A DNA stretch of 64,000 nt from Homalodisca vitripennis (GCF_021130785.1 NC_060214.1:7069001-7133000), one strand, 5' to 3'. Positions 1 to 11,625 are shown, counted from the stretch's first letter. Notes: a model not told the origin generated them from the sequence alone. Translations and numbers: made by a program.

Positions 1-362
1 TACAAGTGAAATACCTCTTAAGAATCTTCATCATCATGATCTTTTCAATAATTTTTGGATCGTTGAATGATATGGATATTGATATCAAGTAACCCTGAAT
101 TTCGTTTTAAAATTCTTCTAAGTAACTTTTTGTTTGTACTTATGTAGATACAAATCTTATTTGGTTTAAAAGTATGATCAATTATAAAAATATGAAATAT
201 TTCATGGATGTATCTATTTTGACCTACTTTCAGTTCTTATCGCTTATGATGTTTTTCCTTCAGAAAAGTAAAAAATCATTTAGAACAATTTTATATTAGC
301 TTCCCATTATTATGAGTTTAATTGGCAAATACTGTGTTTAGCCAAGTACAGCAGCCGACTTG
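1..362. other. AT-rich unassigned stretch
   Basis: I see no coding frame, repeat or RNA signature here. It is ordinary AT-rich non-coding sequence. Confidence 0.5.
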
Positions 363-600
363 ATTAAACTTCAAATCAAATCAAATCAAATCTTTTTTAT
401 TGCGAAGATAATATTTACATTGTATGGCAAACGTCATGGGGTTTTTAAAATTTCTAACATTCATATAACAATACACACTCACATATACAATTTTGCAGTT
501 ACGCCTCTTTCATCCATCGCCAATGCTACCCACTTAGGTAACTTGTTAGGTATCATATATAATCTTATGCATCACGATGTTGTTCATGTATGATAAGGTT
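363..600 (-). mobile_element. 3' end of a minus-strand LINE (tail relic)
   Basis: Read on the minus strand, this segment ends in an AATAAA signal followed by a short tandem run of GATTT units (plus-strand TCAAA repeats at about 373-392). That is how many CR1/L2/Jockey-type non-LTR retrotransposons terminate. The rest would be 3' untranslated sequence. The plus-strand open frame over the same bases (360-593) has no recognisable domain and I treat it as chance. No reverse transcriptase is attached, as expected of a severely 5'-truncated insertion. Confidence 0.5.
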
Positions 601-1070
601 ATTTTTTCTTTAAAATCCAAATTTAGAAAATGTGCTTCTCTCAGAGCATTCACTTGGAATTTCAGAATATGTTACATTAAACACTAAAGATTGCACTGCA
701 CTACCAGATGGAATAAAAAAGTCAATAATATCTTATATTATCCTTATATTTTTTCAGTACTATTTGCATATAATGATGTCTACACATTACCTAGGTGCAA
801 CAGAGCATTACATAAGTGTTGTATTATTAAACTATTTATTCCTAAATATGTACAACATTCCAAAAGTTCACAGTCGTTACATAGCGTTGAATGATGATAC
901 CGAAAAATTACACAGAATTATTCCAAAAACGAAAAAGTTAAAAAAAATATGATATTTTTGGTGTTGTATGAAAACAAAAATTCAATTACGACCAATTTTA
1001 ACGTTAACAAAAACACTTTTACCTGTACGTCTATGACGCAAAAAGAATATTCCCATATGAGACCCTTAAA
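601..1070. other. Unassigned AT-rich stretch
   Basis: Two overlapping short open frames (632-952 and 691-894) have low-complexity, AT-driven composition and no motif I recognise. Nothing else is visible. Confidence 0.45.
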
Positions 1071-1074
1071 AAGG

Positions 1075-1275
1075 CTACCCCAGGAGGGGGGTGCAAGGCC
1101 ACAGATAACAACAGTAGCGGAAATATTATCAGTACGACAAGGAGACGGATGTTAGGCCACAAATCTGGCAGGGGCCACCAGTTTAATGGAACGTCCGCGT
1201 CCTTCAGTCAGACGCCGAAATTTAGTGGCTCAAGATCTGATAAAACATTAAATTCTTGTGGCCTTAACTTCTTTG
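1075..1275 (+). repeat. Interspersed repeat family A, diverged copy 1
   Basis: This shares a core (about 1159-1265) with copies at 7850-8062 (plus) and 22018-22265 (minus). Key shared words are CCACAAATCTGGCAG, CAGTTTAATG, TTCAGTCAGACGC and TTTAGTGGCTCAAG. This is the most diverged copy: it has an insertion after the CAGTTTAATG word and a different end beyond TAAAACAT. Class is unknown; no terminal inverted repeats or tRNA-like boxes are visible. Confidence 0.7.
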
Positions 1276-1524
1276 GTTCTTGAAGTAATTATACAAAGCA
1301 TGCTTATATGTGTGTAAGAGTCTAAGCATATAAGTGTTTTAAATACAAATTTAGCTCTGTAATGTATTAGTGTTTCTTTATGTTGACATATTTTTTTATA
1401 TCGTTAAAGACTATTTTTACAGCTACAAATACGTACTTTGTTTCGTTTACACCAAATTTAACGGTTTTGTAAAATTTAAAACGGGACAGTTTCTCTTCCC
1501 ATTAATGTATCAAACTTTTCAAAA

Positions 1525-1760
1525 ACGAAAAGACCTATATACTTGAAATTGTGCATGAAGCTTCATTTCTACATAAGCAACATCGAGTTCACTGGTGGCG
1601 CATGTTGGGATGTGTTTGAGCGTTACCAAACATTTTTTCACTGGTATTTTATTGGGTAACTAATATAGCAACGAGAAGATCGCAGAATAAATCAATTTAT
1701 AAACAAACAATACAATAATTTGGCATTTTGACATGTGACAGTAGCATATATAATGAAATG
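1525..1760 (+). repeat. Interspersed repeat family B, 5'-lacking copy
   Basis: This matches the interior of family B (8272-8545, 59099-59690): the words ACTTGAAATT, GCATGAAGCTTCA, an AAGCAACATCGAGTTC-like segment, and GGGTAAC followed by GCAACGAGAA. The GGCTGAGCG head seen in other copies is absent. The far end carries a TGTGACA word that other copies share. It lies just upstream of the large LINE and is unrelated to it. Confidence 0.6.
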
Positions 1761-1847
1761 AGCTGTAGACGTGAAATTCTACAATCAACCTAGCGAAGCA
1801 GCTTGTTACGTGTACTCCTGTACTGTTTATAGGCTGCTCTCCACAGC

Positions 1848-2103
1848 ATGACTGATCTGCTGAGTGTTGGTAAGGGTCAGTTGCCTGAATCTAGGATCAT
1901 CTTGAGTGGAGTCCTGAAGCGAGGAGACATCAGCAACTCATCCATTTATCTTTTTAACGAGCAATTAGATCTCATGTGCAATAACTTGGGTGTGGTTTTT
2001 GTTGACGCCAATGACTCAATAAAAAGATATTACTTGGCTCGTGATGGGTCGTCATCTTAACAGAACGGGGAACGATCTTCTCGGCAACCTTATTTTCCTC
2101 TCA
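1848..2103 (+). pseudogene. LINE ORF1-type esterase-like (SGNH) fragment
   Basis: The frame 1848-2060 includes ESRIILSGVLKRGDIS and ends near YYLARDG. A frame change at about 2045 then gives RHLNRTGNDLLGNL up to about 2100. The pattern of an 'RIILSGVLxR' strand and a terminal 'DGxHLNxxGN' block is typical of the esterase-like (SGNH hydrolase fold) domain in CR1/L2 LINE ORF1 proteins, where D and H are catalytic. The N-terminal GDS block is missing, so only the C-terminal half is present. The frameshift just before the H makes it a pseudogene. Assignment rests on motif recognition only. Confidence 0.6.
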
Positions 2104-2116
2104 TATTCAGGAGGGA

Positions 2117-2990
2117 GTGGATGTAGCGCCTTCGGCGGTTAGCACTGTACCTCTTCCTCTAGCGCCTACTTCTTCGGAGACCGCAGCCTTGGACGGTCAT
2201 CCCTCTTTGAATATTTTGCCCTCAGTGGCCAGCTCTGTACAACCACCTCTATCTCCCACCTTGTCGGGGAAACGCCGTCATAGGCCGCCATCTCTCTGCA
2301 GATTAGCCCATGTGAACATTCGTTCAATTAACACGGGGTTCAGTGAGCTCTGCTCTGTGGTTGAAGATTTTAACTTTGATTTCCTGGGTATCTCAGAAAC
2401 CTGGCTTACTCCTGATATGTCTTCGGATTGTTACAGTTTGAAAGGCTATTCATTTTGGCGTTTTGATAGGACGTGCGGCCCTGGCTTGCCTTCAAATGGC
2501 GGCGGTGTCGCCGTCTACTTCAGGGAAAGATTCGATATGAAGCGGATCTATCTTGATCATATTGATGGCCGGCTGGAATACATATGCGTGTTGGGAAAAA
2601 GTTCAGGGATTACGCTTGTGTGTCTGTGTGGTCTACAAGCCTCCGAATATCCCTTACTCATGCTTTAACTTCTCTGTTCCACGCCCTCTTCATTGACATG
2701 CTCTCTCAAGTTGATGAGGTGATTTTGATTAGCGACTTTAATGTTGATCTTCTTGGGAACAATAAGCCGGAGTTCAAGTATTTCAGGAATCTCTTGGCAT
2801 CGATGAATCTTGCTCAGATCGTCATGAGCCAACCCGCGAAACAGACAATACCGCAGCCTTGATTGATCATATCATCGTTCCCTAAGCAACATGACTGTTG
2901 GTGTGGTTGACACGTCTAAGATCTTGGATGGTCGAGGCCAAGCGTATCACTGACCACAAGTTGGTTTTCTGTGACTGCCCTTGCAAGACT
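2117..2990 (+). pseudogene. LINE endonuclease (exonuclease-endonuclease-phosphatase fold), broken
   Basis: In 2117-2668 the segment RLAHVNIRSI (catalytic-type N at residue 67) is followed by FDFLGISETWL (catalytic E at residue 94) and a glycine-rich turn SNGGGVAVYF. These are the first blocks of the APE-like endonuclease that nicks target DNA to prime reverse transcription. A frameshift near 2600-2650 moves the reading to 2584-2862, where VILISDFNVD (the GDFN block, G replaced by S) occurs. A stop and second shift follow. DHIIV (about 2864-2880) and ITDHKLVFCD (the S/T-D-H block, near 2949-2978) complete the domain. All expected blocks are present, but the reading frame is broken at least three times. 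Confidence 0.8.
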
Positions 2991-5157
2991 AAGGAAAGGA
3001 TGAAGGAAAAATTCATTTCCTACAGAGAACTGTCAAAAGTGGATCTGCAAATATTTTCCTCAGAGCTTTCCTCCATTGAATGGCGTGGGATTGAACTTCA
3101 GAGTGATGTCGACGATGCTGTGGATATGTTAACCGCGGGAATTACACAGGTATTTGATGCATGTGCTCCATTGGTAAAAAAGCGTGTGACCAAAAGGAAG
3201 GCGTCCTGGCGAAATTCAGAAATAATGCTTCTGACATGCACAAAAAAACCAATTAAAAAAGATTTATTTTGTCGTAATGATGCACGTGCGAAAGCGGCAT
3301 ACTGTAGCGCACGCAATAACTCAATTACGCCGCTATTAAAGGCAAAAAAAGATTATTTTGCGGCAAAGTTAAAGTGCAGTGACTCAAAATCTTTCTGGGC
3401 AACCTTGCGCGCAGGAGATCTAAAGGTGGGCCCTGCTGGCGGGTTCTGTATCGGTTAATATTTCCCCGGATGAATTAAACGCTACTTTGCTGGCTTGGGC
3501 GGCGATAAACAGTGTGAACCCGGAAAGGCTCGGTTTTTATAAGCACGCTACTTGCGAAAAAGTGCAAGATAAATTTCAGTTTCGGCAGGCAGGTGAGCGA
3601 GAGTGAGGTAAAAAACATTATCAACAGTATCTCCACAGCGGCTTTAGGCATAGACGGAATCTCAATCATCATGGTCAGAGCAGTTAGTCCTTTCTGTATC
3701 GAGGCTATCACCCATATCATTAATCTCTCTCTCTCTCCTCTGGCCGATTCCCCTCTGGATGGAAAAAAAAGCCTGGTCATCCCTCTTCCCAAAAATAGTA
3801 ATCCTACTAGTGTGTCCGAGCTTAGGCCCATTTTCCATTTTACCAGTTCTGTCTAAGGTATTGGAAAGAATTGTGACAAATCAGTTGGTTTCCTTCCTGG
3901 AGTGCAGCGGTGTTTTGCCCGATAGTCAGTCTGGTTTCAGGAAGGGTTTCAGTACGACATCTGCTCTACTAAGTTTGACAAGCCAAACTGTTTTCCGCCA
4001 GGGATTACAGAATTTATGTACGGTAGTGGTTTAGCTGCTCTTGATTTCTCACATGCATTCGATTCAGTGAATTTTGAATAGTTTTTGGCTAAGCTGCATT
4101 ACTACGGTTTTGATCAGGTTTCAACAATGTGGTTTCGCTCTTATCTGATCGACAGAACCCAGGTAACCAGGGTGAATGATCGTCTTTCAGGGATTGCTCT
4201 CAAGGAGTCAGGGTTCCTCAGGGTAGCTGCTTAGGTCCTATTATGTTTCTATTGTATACTGCGGATCTTAATCTTGAGTTATCATTCTGTTCCCTTTACT
4301 CCTACGCTGATGACACTCAGCTTGTGTTTTCATATCCTCCAATTACAGTCTTCCTTGGCAATGCAGCAGATTAATGCTGATTTGTCGAGGGTCAGGCTCT
4401 GTGCTGACGATCACGGGCTTCAGTTGAATCCAAGAAAGTGTTCACTTGTTAATTTTTACCCCTCTTCAAATGCAGTCTTTCTTGGTAATGGACCCTTGGG
4501 AGGTGTTCCTTTGCAGGTTTTCGGACACAGTAAAAAATCCTTGGCGTTACTTTTGACAAGCAGTTAACCTTCTTGAACCATGTTCAAAATATCAATCGTG
4601 GTGTAATGAATAGGTTAAGAGTGTTGTTTAGGTTTAAGGGGTTACTCCAGGAGGAAGTGAAACTGAAGATTGTCAAAGCGGTGGTTTTCCCAGTTATTGT
4701 TTATGCTCTTCCTGTATTTGGGGGAAGATTGACCCTTGAGGGTGCGGTCCTGATTGATAGGTTACAGAAATCTGCTGTAAGATTTGTGTACGCCTCGAGA
4801 AAATTTGATCACGTTAGCCAGTATCGCCGTACAACAAGGATCCTCCCGATAAAGTGCATTTTCAAACTTCAGGTGGCTTGCCTTGTTCACAAGGTGTTTG
4901 TTGACGGGACTGGAAAACCCTCTTACCTCAGGGGGATGCTACAGAGACCCGGGCTGAGATTAGGACTGTCACACTCGGCAGGACGCCAATGCTGGAGGTG
5001 CCCAGGGTCAGGCTGGAGATGGGGAGGAATGGACTTCGATACTTTGGCCCCCAGATATACAACAGTGTCCCTCACAGTCCTAAAGGCTTATGGATATTCC
5101 TCGTTTAAGGACAATCTCAGACTGGCTTTGGAGGAGGAGTGTTTCATCCCTAAATAG
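2898..5157 (+). pseudogene. LINE reverse transcriptase and C-terminal region, broken
   Basis: After a linker (2898-3458), the fragment at 3593-3856 has ALGIDGISIIMVR and KSLVIPLPKNSNP, the finger blocks before the palm. It continues in another frame as LSKVLERIVTNQL and PDSQSGFRKGFSTTSALL (3759-4034). The palm motif A appears as ALDFSHAFDSVN near 4035-4075. GVPQGS-type motif B is near 4206-4230, and motif C as SYADDTQL near 4299-4322. The intact F/Y-A-D-D box is therefore still visible. The last frame, 4573-5157, has LQKSAVRFVYASRKF and ends YSSFKDNLRLALEEE, typical of the C-terminus of Jockey-superfamily LINEs. Frame changes at about 3470, 3590, 3850, 4030, 4080, 4270 and 4570 show long-term decay. 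Confidence 0.85.
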
Positions 5158-5330
5158 CGGTTTTAAATGTATTAGAGGTTAGATTAGTTTAATTTTCTAT
5201 TTCTCGGATGATGATATAGATTTGTATGTGCCTTGATTAAAAATGTATGACTTGAGTTATTTTGAAAAACACACAATGTAATGTTGAAAATCGCTTCAAA
5301 TAAAGACGTTATTATTATTATTTATTTCAC

Positions 5331-5900
5331 TTCGAATATTATCTCACTGACGTATACAGTTTGTGATACTATTAAATGAGATAGAAATGTGAAATGATTC
5401 ACATAAATAAGCTATAGAGCTAGATCACAAACTGAACATTTGCCTCCTTATGGGTATTTTAAGTAGCGAATTAAAATGGCTTTGAAATAAATTAACATTT
5501 AAAACTAGTTTTTCATTGTAGCCATATAATCACAGGAGCACATATTAATAAAGTAAATGTGCAATAAATATGTTTAAAAGAGGTGAATTGTGTTTTTTAA
5601 ATTGAATTTATTTGCACTAAAGTGTTTATACATTTAACCTACGATGCTTTACTTAATTTCTAATTTTTCGAAAATGCCCATTATGCTCAAATGAAGTACA
5701 ATTACGAAGAAATTCTTCTTAAAATAAGCATTTTACAGTTTTTAAGTCCATAGTTCTACGCATTACAGCCTGAGGTTCATGCCATATACCCGACTCAGAT
5801 TCATACCAGGATCAACAACTACAAACATTTAAAGCTTAAACGATTGCTTGCTATGACCAAGTGTAACGGTAAAGAGCAGAAAGCCACACGTTTAGGAAAG
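5331..5900. other. Unassigned AT-rich stretch
   Basis: There is no repeat, RNA or coding signal that I recognise between the LINE tail and the minus-strand RT relic. Confidence 0.45.
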
Positions 5901-5901
5901 A

Positions 5902-6345
5902 TTAGTTTGCATAAGCGTTATGGATGGACCTACACTCTAGCTTCAATCTAACGAGCGCAAAGAAAATTGCAGAATATTTTTTAAATGTTGATTTCAGATT
6001 AAGGCTGTGGAAATTTTGTACGCAATTATTGACACTAGCAAAGTCGTTTTGTTTCAAAACCGAATTTGAAATTTTGTTGAAGCAAAGAGTCGTATCATTT
6101 GTGATTGCACATTCTGTCAGCGATGGTTTTATGTCATTGAAATTAAACAAAAAGATAATGGGACTGAAAATGGATCCTTGAGGGACTCCATAGCTAATAT
6201 TCGTTGAATTTAAAATATTATTTGAGATCTGAATGACTTGAGTTGTTTTCTCACAAGACAAGGTCGCTTTGAATGCCACGGGATTTTAATTTGTCAAGAA
6301 GCGTGGATTGGTCACCACAATCAAAAGCTTTGGACGAAGTTTCCA
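5902..6345 (-). pseudogene. Minus-strand LINE reverse transcriptase relic
   Basis: The minus strand reads SKAFDCGDQSTLLDKLKSRG at about 6280-6340, a palm motif A block (KAFDCVDH-like). A frame change leads into 5902-6279 with ISYGVPQGSIFSPIIFLFNF, motif B. The motif C position reads AITNDTTLCF, so the catalytic Y/F-A-D-D box has been lost. The fragment covers only the palm, has no endonuclease or tail, and differs from the 1.8-5.3 kb LINE in sequence and orientation. It is an independent, older insertion, perhaps of the Jockey or RTE/BovB side; I cannot say which. Confidence 0.75.
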
Positions 6346-7155
6346 ATTGTGGAGCACATCAATGACCAAGTTCAACGTAGATGGGCAGACAGGCACATGC
6401 TTAAGAAAGACTAGTTGGCATGAGAAAGTGACAGCAGAAACTTGTCTCTCAAAAATTTAAACGGACTATACGTGACAATATGTCACTAATATAAACTTTA
6501 ATATGAAACGGATTCTTCTGCTCCAATTGGTAACAAACAATTAATACAATAAACGGTAAATGTGGATGGACAGAAAGTTTAATATGTTGTGTCAGTGAGT
6601 TGTTACAGTTATTTTAAACGAGACGATCTGTCAATGTCATCGATGTATCACGTGACTAATCCGTTCATCCGATATATCACTGGACCTCTAGTTAGACACA
6701 AGTTAATCAGCTGATTTATAAACAATAAAAATATCTTTGGTCTGGTAACTATATAAATACAAAGCGAAAAAGTACAACAATTGTTAAAAAGTTTGCTATT
6801 GTGTTAGTTGAGAAAATCTACCTGAACGTTTAGGCATATACTCGTACATATTATTAGTGGATACCCTCCGAGGATTTGGTATAATATTTTATATCTCAGT
6901 TTAGGACATTCTATTGTTGTTATGTCATGTATATATTAATTTCTTTTTTATATATCAGAATAATACAATTTAAGTACTGTAGCCCCATGAAAGATACAGG
7001 CACGTATACGACGATGATTGTTTTGGTTTCGTTTATTGTCATTAAATTTTTTAAAATTGCAACAACCGATACTTAAATATTTTTATTTTTTGAGGGCTTT
7101 TAACAAGATTACCCTCATTTAAAAAGTAAAAAGTTTGATTTTAAATTCAGTTACT
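6346..7155. other. Unassigned AT-rich stretch
   Basis: Nothing recognisable. A short piece near 6715-6760 (ATTTATAAACAATA) vaguely resembles the far part of repeat family B, but not enough to call. Confidence 0.4.
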
Positions 7156-7159
7156 ATAA

Positions 7160-7320
7160 AGAAGTATATAGAATAGAATAGAAATTCTTTATTTTGCTGT
7201 AATACAATTTAGTACAATAAATACACATTTACAACTCTACATGAATATGTATTTTACACCCTTAAACATGTACAAAAATAAATAACTATATTATACTTAA
7301 AGATAATTGGCAGTTTGGAG
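7160..7320 (-). mobile_element. 3' end of a second minus-strand LINE (tail relic)
   Basis: The plus strand shows tandem AGAAT units (about 7167-7182) directly before AAATTCTTTATTTTGC. On the minus strand this is an AATAAAG signal followed by a (TTCTA)n tail, the terminal architecture of Jockey/CR1-type LINEs. No coding part remains. The tail unit differs from that at 363-600, so it is a different family. Confidence 0.5.
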
Positions 7321-7845
7321 ATATTAGTTATGAATGGCTCCCAAAAATATGACATTTTTAACTTTATTCTCTATAATCATAATTCTTAAATAAGTTTATC
7401 GCCTAAAATTAAAAAAAAGGTTGATAAAGTGAAATTCCTTTTCAGTGTTTGGTAAAGTAATTTGGCTGAGCTGTCGCAAAGCTTATCACTCAATTGGCAG
7501 AAAAAATATAATTTCTGTCTTCCTCTCTATCCCAGCTGAGCACAAATGTGACTGACAGACATGAAATTATTTGACCAGTACAGAAAATTCGTTCTTGTTC
7601 CATTGTGCACATTAAATCATTCTGATTCCTAGCTCACACGATTCCTTTGAAAGGGTTAACTAAACATTCGAGGAACGGATGAGCCAGTGTTATCAATTCC
7701 TCAGGCTACTATGTTGTAAGAAAGGGAATGGAAATTCGGCCGTATGGGTGTGTAATAATACATTTTGAACCTATTACCAGTCAAACACAGCATTTTTCAA
7801 GTTGGAAAATAATTTCGGGCGGCATGGCGCCCAAAAACGATAGGG
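7321..7845. other. Unassigned stretch
   Basis: No gene, RNA or named repeat is visible. Confidence 0.4.
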
Positions 7846-7849
7846 ACTC

Positions 7850-8062
7850 TCCCCAGCCTTATCACTAAGGAGGACAGGACACGGAAGGACGCCGATAACA
7901 GCGAGCTGGGAATATTATTAAGACAAGGAGACGGATGTGGGCCACAAATCTGGCAGTGGACACCAGTTTAATGGGATGTCCTTCAGTCAGACGCGGAAAT
8001 TTAGTGGCTCAAGGTCCGATAAAACATCAAGTTCTTGGCCCGGACTGTTCGTCGAAACCCCG
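7850..8062 (+). repeat. Interspersed repeat family A, copy 2
   Basis: The block 7943-8051 is, by eye, identical over 109 bp to the reverse complement of 22060-22168, while the sequence on both sides is only partly similar (ACGGATGTGG, AATATTAT, AAGGAGACGG words). Two frames are open through the core, one reading NLVAQGPIKHQVLGPDCS and the other SGSGHQFNGMSFSQTRKFSG. Neither resembles a family I know. No TIR, poly-A or Pol III boxes are visible. Confidence 0.75.
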
Positions 8063-8271
8063 GCCCTATCTCTCCCAACGCGACGTCCTGGATAGAATAC
8101 ACGGAGATAAGTTATATTTATATTTCCGAAGGAATCGGATAAATATATTCGCAGAGATATGCGGAACACATAACGTATACGTCAGTGCTTTCCCTGTATT
8201 TATAACTAAACCTATCCTGATACAAGCTACATCCTACACTGTGTCAGAACAAATAGGCAGGTGCTAACAAT

Positions 8272-8545
8272 TGTTTTGCTGAGCGTTAGCGAAGCCTATC
8301 ACTTTAGGGGCTGGGCAAATAGTATTATGTCCGTTAGTCTGTGTATCTGCACGATATATCGAGAAAAAAGTGACCAATAGACTTGAAATTTTGCATGAAG
8401 CTTCAGTACTGTATAGGTGTCATCTTACGGGTAACCATGATGGCAACGAGAAAACTTCAGTAACATTAAAACGTTCCTATACATAAAATAAAGAATGCAT
8501 AAAACATTATCTTTTGTGACATAAATGTGGAAATTCCTTCCAAGA
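8272..8545 (+). repeat. Interspersed repeat family B, copy with head
   Basis: The copy begins GCTGAGCGTTAGCGAAGCCT, followed by ATCACTTTAGGGGCTGG. The interior words are GAAATTTTGCATGAAGCTTC, GGGTAACCATGATGGCAACG and a TGTGACATAAA end. The same order occurs at 59099-59590 and partly at 41580-41820, 16595-16725 (minus) and 23562-23770 (minus). Element class is uncertain; it encodes nothing visible. Confidence 0.7.
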
Positions 8546-9290
8546 AACAAGTCGGTCAAACAGCACCACTAGTTTTTGTGGCCGTTGAAATGTGAAGGGT
8601 ATCATATTTTACTAAACTTGAAATATACTTTAAACCAATCGTCAGACACGCAAATAAATGTAAAATCATCGCCAGCTAACCAGATATACAGACTCGCTAT
8701 TTGGCCTAAATTAGCGGCTTTCAGTCTCTTTATCTAGATTTCTTACGGTATCATGACTATCATTTGTGTCTGATTGTCGGTTTTACGCGTGAAAAAATTA
8801 TTGTCTGAGATAAAATTGTCTCCGATATTTTTAACCCTTCCAATACCTTCCACTCAACCCCCCCCCCCCCTCTAAATTAGTGTGTAACTGACGATCGACT
8901 TCCATATTTGAGGTAAATTCTCAATCGATTTTACCAAATATAATGCAATAATATACAATACAAATTTGTTCTTGGTTTACGAACTTGAGATAGAGAACCT
9001 TGTCTAATACGAATATATTTAAGTTTAGTAGCGCTAACGCTTTCCATTGCATTTTTTTAATACTCAAATACAAACTGTAGTGACCCAATAAGCCTGTCAA
9101 TTTATACAACTTCATTTATTTTGAAAATAAAATAATAGATCCCAAATAGAAAATCTGTTTAAGTGTGGTGGAATATTCCAATTTTTCTTCTAGATTCCTA
9201 ATGGAAAACACTCGGAATACTCACAAATCCGGTATTTGACATTAAATTCAATAATTAAAATAGTGAAAATTGGTTGTTAAATGGGGGGGG
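8546..9290. other. Unassigned, with C and G homopolymers and degenerate family D pieces
   Basis: A run of about 13 C lies at 8858-8870 and a run of 9 G near 9282-9290. The segment about 8815-8935 on the minus strand carries words (TCGATTGAGAATTTACC, AACTGACGATCGACTTCC on plus, and TTAACCCTT) that recur in degraded form near 28380-28500, 35855-35960, 36170-36240, 44200-44320 and 45280-45400. I label these family D. They are too decayed to define. Confidence 0.35.
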
Positions 9291-9299
9291 GCCGGAGCT

Positions 9300-9800
9300 T
9301 TTAAACTCTAGAAGAAAAGAATTCCAGCCCTGTTTCCACCAAAGGCCCAACTTGAAATAGGATGTTGGGCCGTTGGGAAAACATAAACTGTCCGAGATGA
9401 CGCCCGTCTGCTCCGGACATAACTCATCGGGAGTGGCCCGTCTGAGTATAAATCATCGCAACTTGGAGTAGTGAGCAGAGGCACAATGAGTATAAACAAT
9501 GATGTACAGGCTCGCCTCTCCCAGTCCCCAGTCCCACCTCCTTCTGATTGGGATTCCAGTGATCCCGTCTTTAATTACCGAGCCTGGGATAAATAGCGGT
9601 GATTGACATTATAGGTCTGTTGCACCTCCCATAACTTAGCCGCTCAATAGCCGACCTGCTGCGTGCTCCTGTTTTTTCCCCTTTACCAGACCTTGCCCTG
9701 GGAATCACGGAACATTCATTGTAATTGTTGCACCGCGGACTCTGAACACTGGTTAATGTCGATTAGTCGGCGTTTTAATTTTCAATTTAGAGAAACCGAA
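9300..9800. other. Unique GC-richer block
   Basis: This block is clearly less AT-rich than its surroundings and shows no similarity to other parts of the window. It includes CAGTCCCCAGTCCCACC and GGGATAAATAGCGG words. No open frame of interest is present. It could be a conserved non-coding element or a decayed insertion. I cannot distinguish these. Confidence 0.35.
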
Positions 9801-10620
9801 GATAACATTTGTGTTTTAGCAGTCATCTGCTAGTGTTTTCTGCTGTCGAGTTTATACGATTCCAGTAGTAGCCACGGATTGAAGCGTTGTTTATTGGACA
9901 GGTAATAAACCTCCATGTTTACAGTCTACCCAGAGTTTGATATTGATAACCTGCGTTTCTTGTAGAAATTCTATATCCATATAACTCAAAATGGCTGTAT
10001 CGATTATAATAAGCTTTGATTTGTTGGACTTGTCTCCACCTCGAATAGCCGAATAGCTATTAAAATATCCACACATAACGCAGCTATGGTGGGAAGAGTT
10101 TATTCAATACGAATGTTGAGTTTAGCTCCAGTTCACCTTCCTTCCACGTGCAGCATCTAAAATTTGACGCTGTCGCAAACCTCACTCCTGGAAGTCATGT
10201 TCGTACGAAAGGATCCAAAAACAGTCGATGATGAAGAACGAAGAAGTTCAAAACGAAAATCATTTCGACACCAGAGACACCCAGACTACAAAAAGTAGTG
10301 CAATCTAGGTGAAGAGGTATTCTCATTGTCTCATCAGGTGCACAATTGAGTGCACTACGATGACGATCCCAAAGCTCGGTGAAGCACTCCAAAAAAATCT
10401 GTTAGAAAAATAGAAAAAGAAAATTATTTTTATGAAATAGTATAAATTAAAAAAGCCTGTTACATTTAACCAACTGTTATGTGTAAACATTGTTCCATAA
10501 CAGCGCAACCATATGTATAATTAATTTAACTGCTATTTTAAATTTACTAATATGGTTAATCATAATAAGCTTATAGTATGAAAGCTTGATAGTATCAACA
10601 CTTTTCCTTATTCTTTTTTA
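9801..10620. other. Unassigned stretch
   Basis: Short minus-strand open frames (9891-10076, 10195-10392, 10323-10508) have no recognisable motif. Nothing else is visible. Confidence 0.4.
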
Positions 10621-10621
10621 A

Positions 10622-10785
10622 GGCTCGGCTTTTAGCTATGCTTCGAAGTACACTAGTTTTTTTTTTTTTTTAATACACACCCACTGTTTCGTGTCTATAC
10701 ATGATTGGACCTTCCCGGGATTTGAATTCGTGATCTCTCAGTTGGAGAGCCGAGACTATATCCACTAGTCTACGGAGGAGGAAAA
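10622..10785 (-). mobile_element. tRNA-derived SINE, family S2, copy 1
   Basis: Read on the minus strand, the head resembles a tRNA: an A-box-like AGACTAGTGGATATAGTC and a B-box-like GAATTCAAATCCCGG, separated by a CTCGGCTCTCCAAC anticodon-arm-like part. The body then runs to an end with CTTCGAAGCATAGCTAAAAG, and an internal poly-A/T run lies at 10662-10673. A second copy at 59383-59530 has the same order and ends. The tRNA-like part is too diverged to be a functional tRNA gene. Confidence 0.7.
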
Positions 10786-11625
10786 CATCACCTCTTATTT
10801 CAACCTTTCCTGCAACCGCTATTTAATACAGAGTAAGAAAATTTAATTTTTTACTAAAAATATACTTTAAACTGTAAAATTTAGCAAATATTAAATATTT
10901 AGTGCTTATTCAGTACTGTAATGCAGATATCAAAGACAAAGTTACTATCTAAGTTTTAAAATAAATTTAAAAGCGGTTCTAAAAATAGTAAGACCGAATA
11001 AAATTTCTACGGCCAAAAATAAACACTTTTGGCATGTTTTCTTAATTTTGAAAACAGAGAAAACTCAACTTTGACGTTTAAAATACAATTAACTTTAATG
11101 AGAAGTGCTAATTCATGTGAAATGTCTACGAAATTACGTGAGACCGATTTACTACAGGACATTCAAACTTTAAAACACTAAAATTGAAAATATATCAAAT
11201 CTACAACTACTATTATAAGACTACGTAATTTTTTCCAATGTTAAGGTAGGCATTAGTATGAAATTACTTTTCCCAACGTGGCCTGAATGTATAGCACATT
11301 TATAATTCTTTAGATATGAACCCCAGTTTCCAATGACCTGTATTTAAAAAATACCTAAGTAAATATATTGAGCCTTCCATTGAACACCATTTCTTATAGT
11401 ACGAATTTAGATAGTAATAATATAATAGTGAGTCTGCATGCATTATATAAATCACTTATTCAAAAAAATATTTTTATTTTTTCCATTCACAAAATTTTTC
11501 CTTTTCCTTTCACTAAATGAAAGAAATAGCTAATACTGACTTTACGTCTATAACCTGTGCTACACCGCTTTTTACTTTATCGACACATTCAAAACTTGCG
11601 ACACATGTTCCTCATATAACTCTTC
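10786..11625. other. Unassigned AT-rich stretch
   Basis: Nothing recognised. Confidence 0.4.

Larger units (their letters stand above)
1825..5330 (+). mobile_element. CR1/L2-type non-LTR retrotransposon (LINE), decayed
   Basis: A plus-strand LINE of about 3.5 kb. In order it shows an esterase-like end of an ORF1-type segment, an apurinic-like endonuclease, a reverse transcriptase with palm motifs, and a C-terminal thumb region. It then has an AATAAA signal near 5299 and a short TTATTATTATT tail at about 5308-5325. The order and motifs fit the CR1/L2 branch of the Jockey superfamily. At least six frameshifts or stops interrupt it, so it is inactive. The 5' end lies inside the esterase-like domain, so the insertion is 5'-truncated. 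I could not identify target-site duplications. Confidence 0.85.

Noticed and set aside
360..593. 77-residue plus-strand frame
   Set aside because: It lies antisense over a LINE 3' tail with AATAAA and tandem GATTT on the other strand; it has no domain.
3475..3831. 118-residue minus-strand frame
   Set aside because: It is antisense to the LINE reverse transcriptase region, whose plus-strand motifs are clear.
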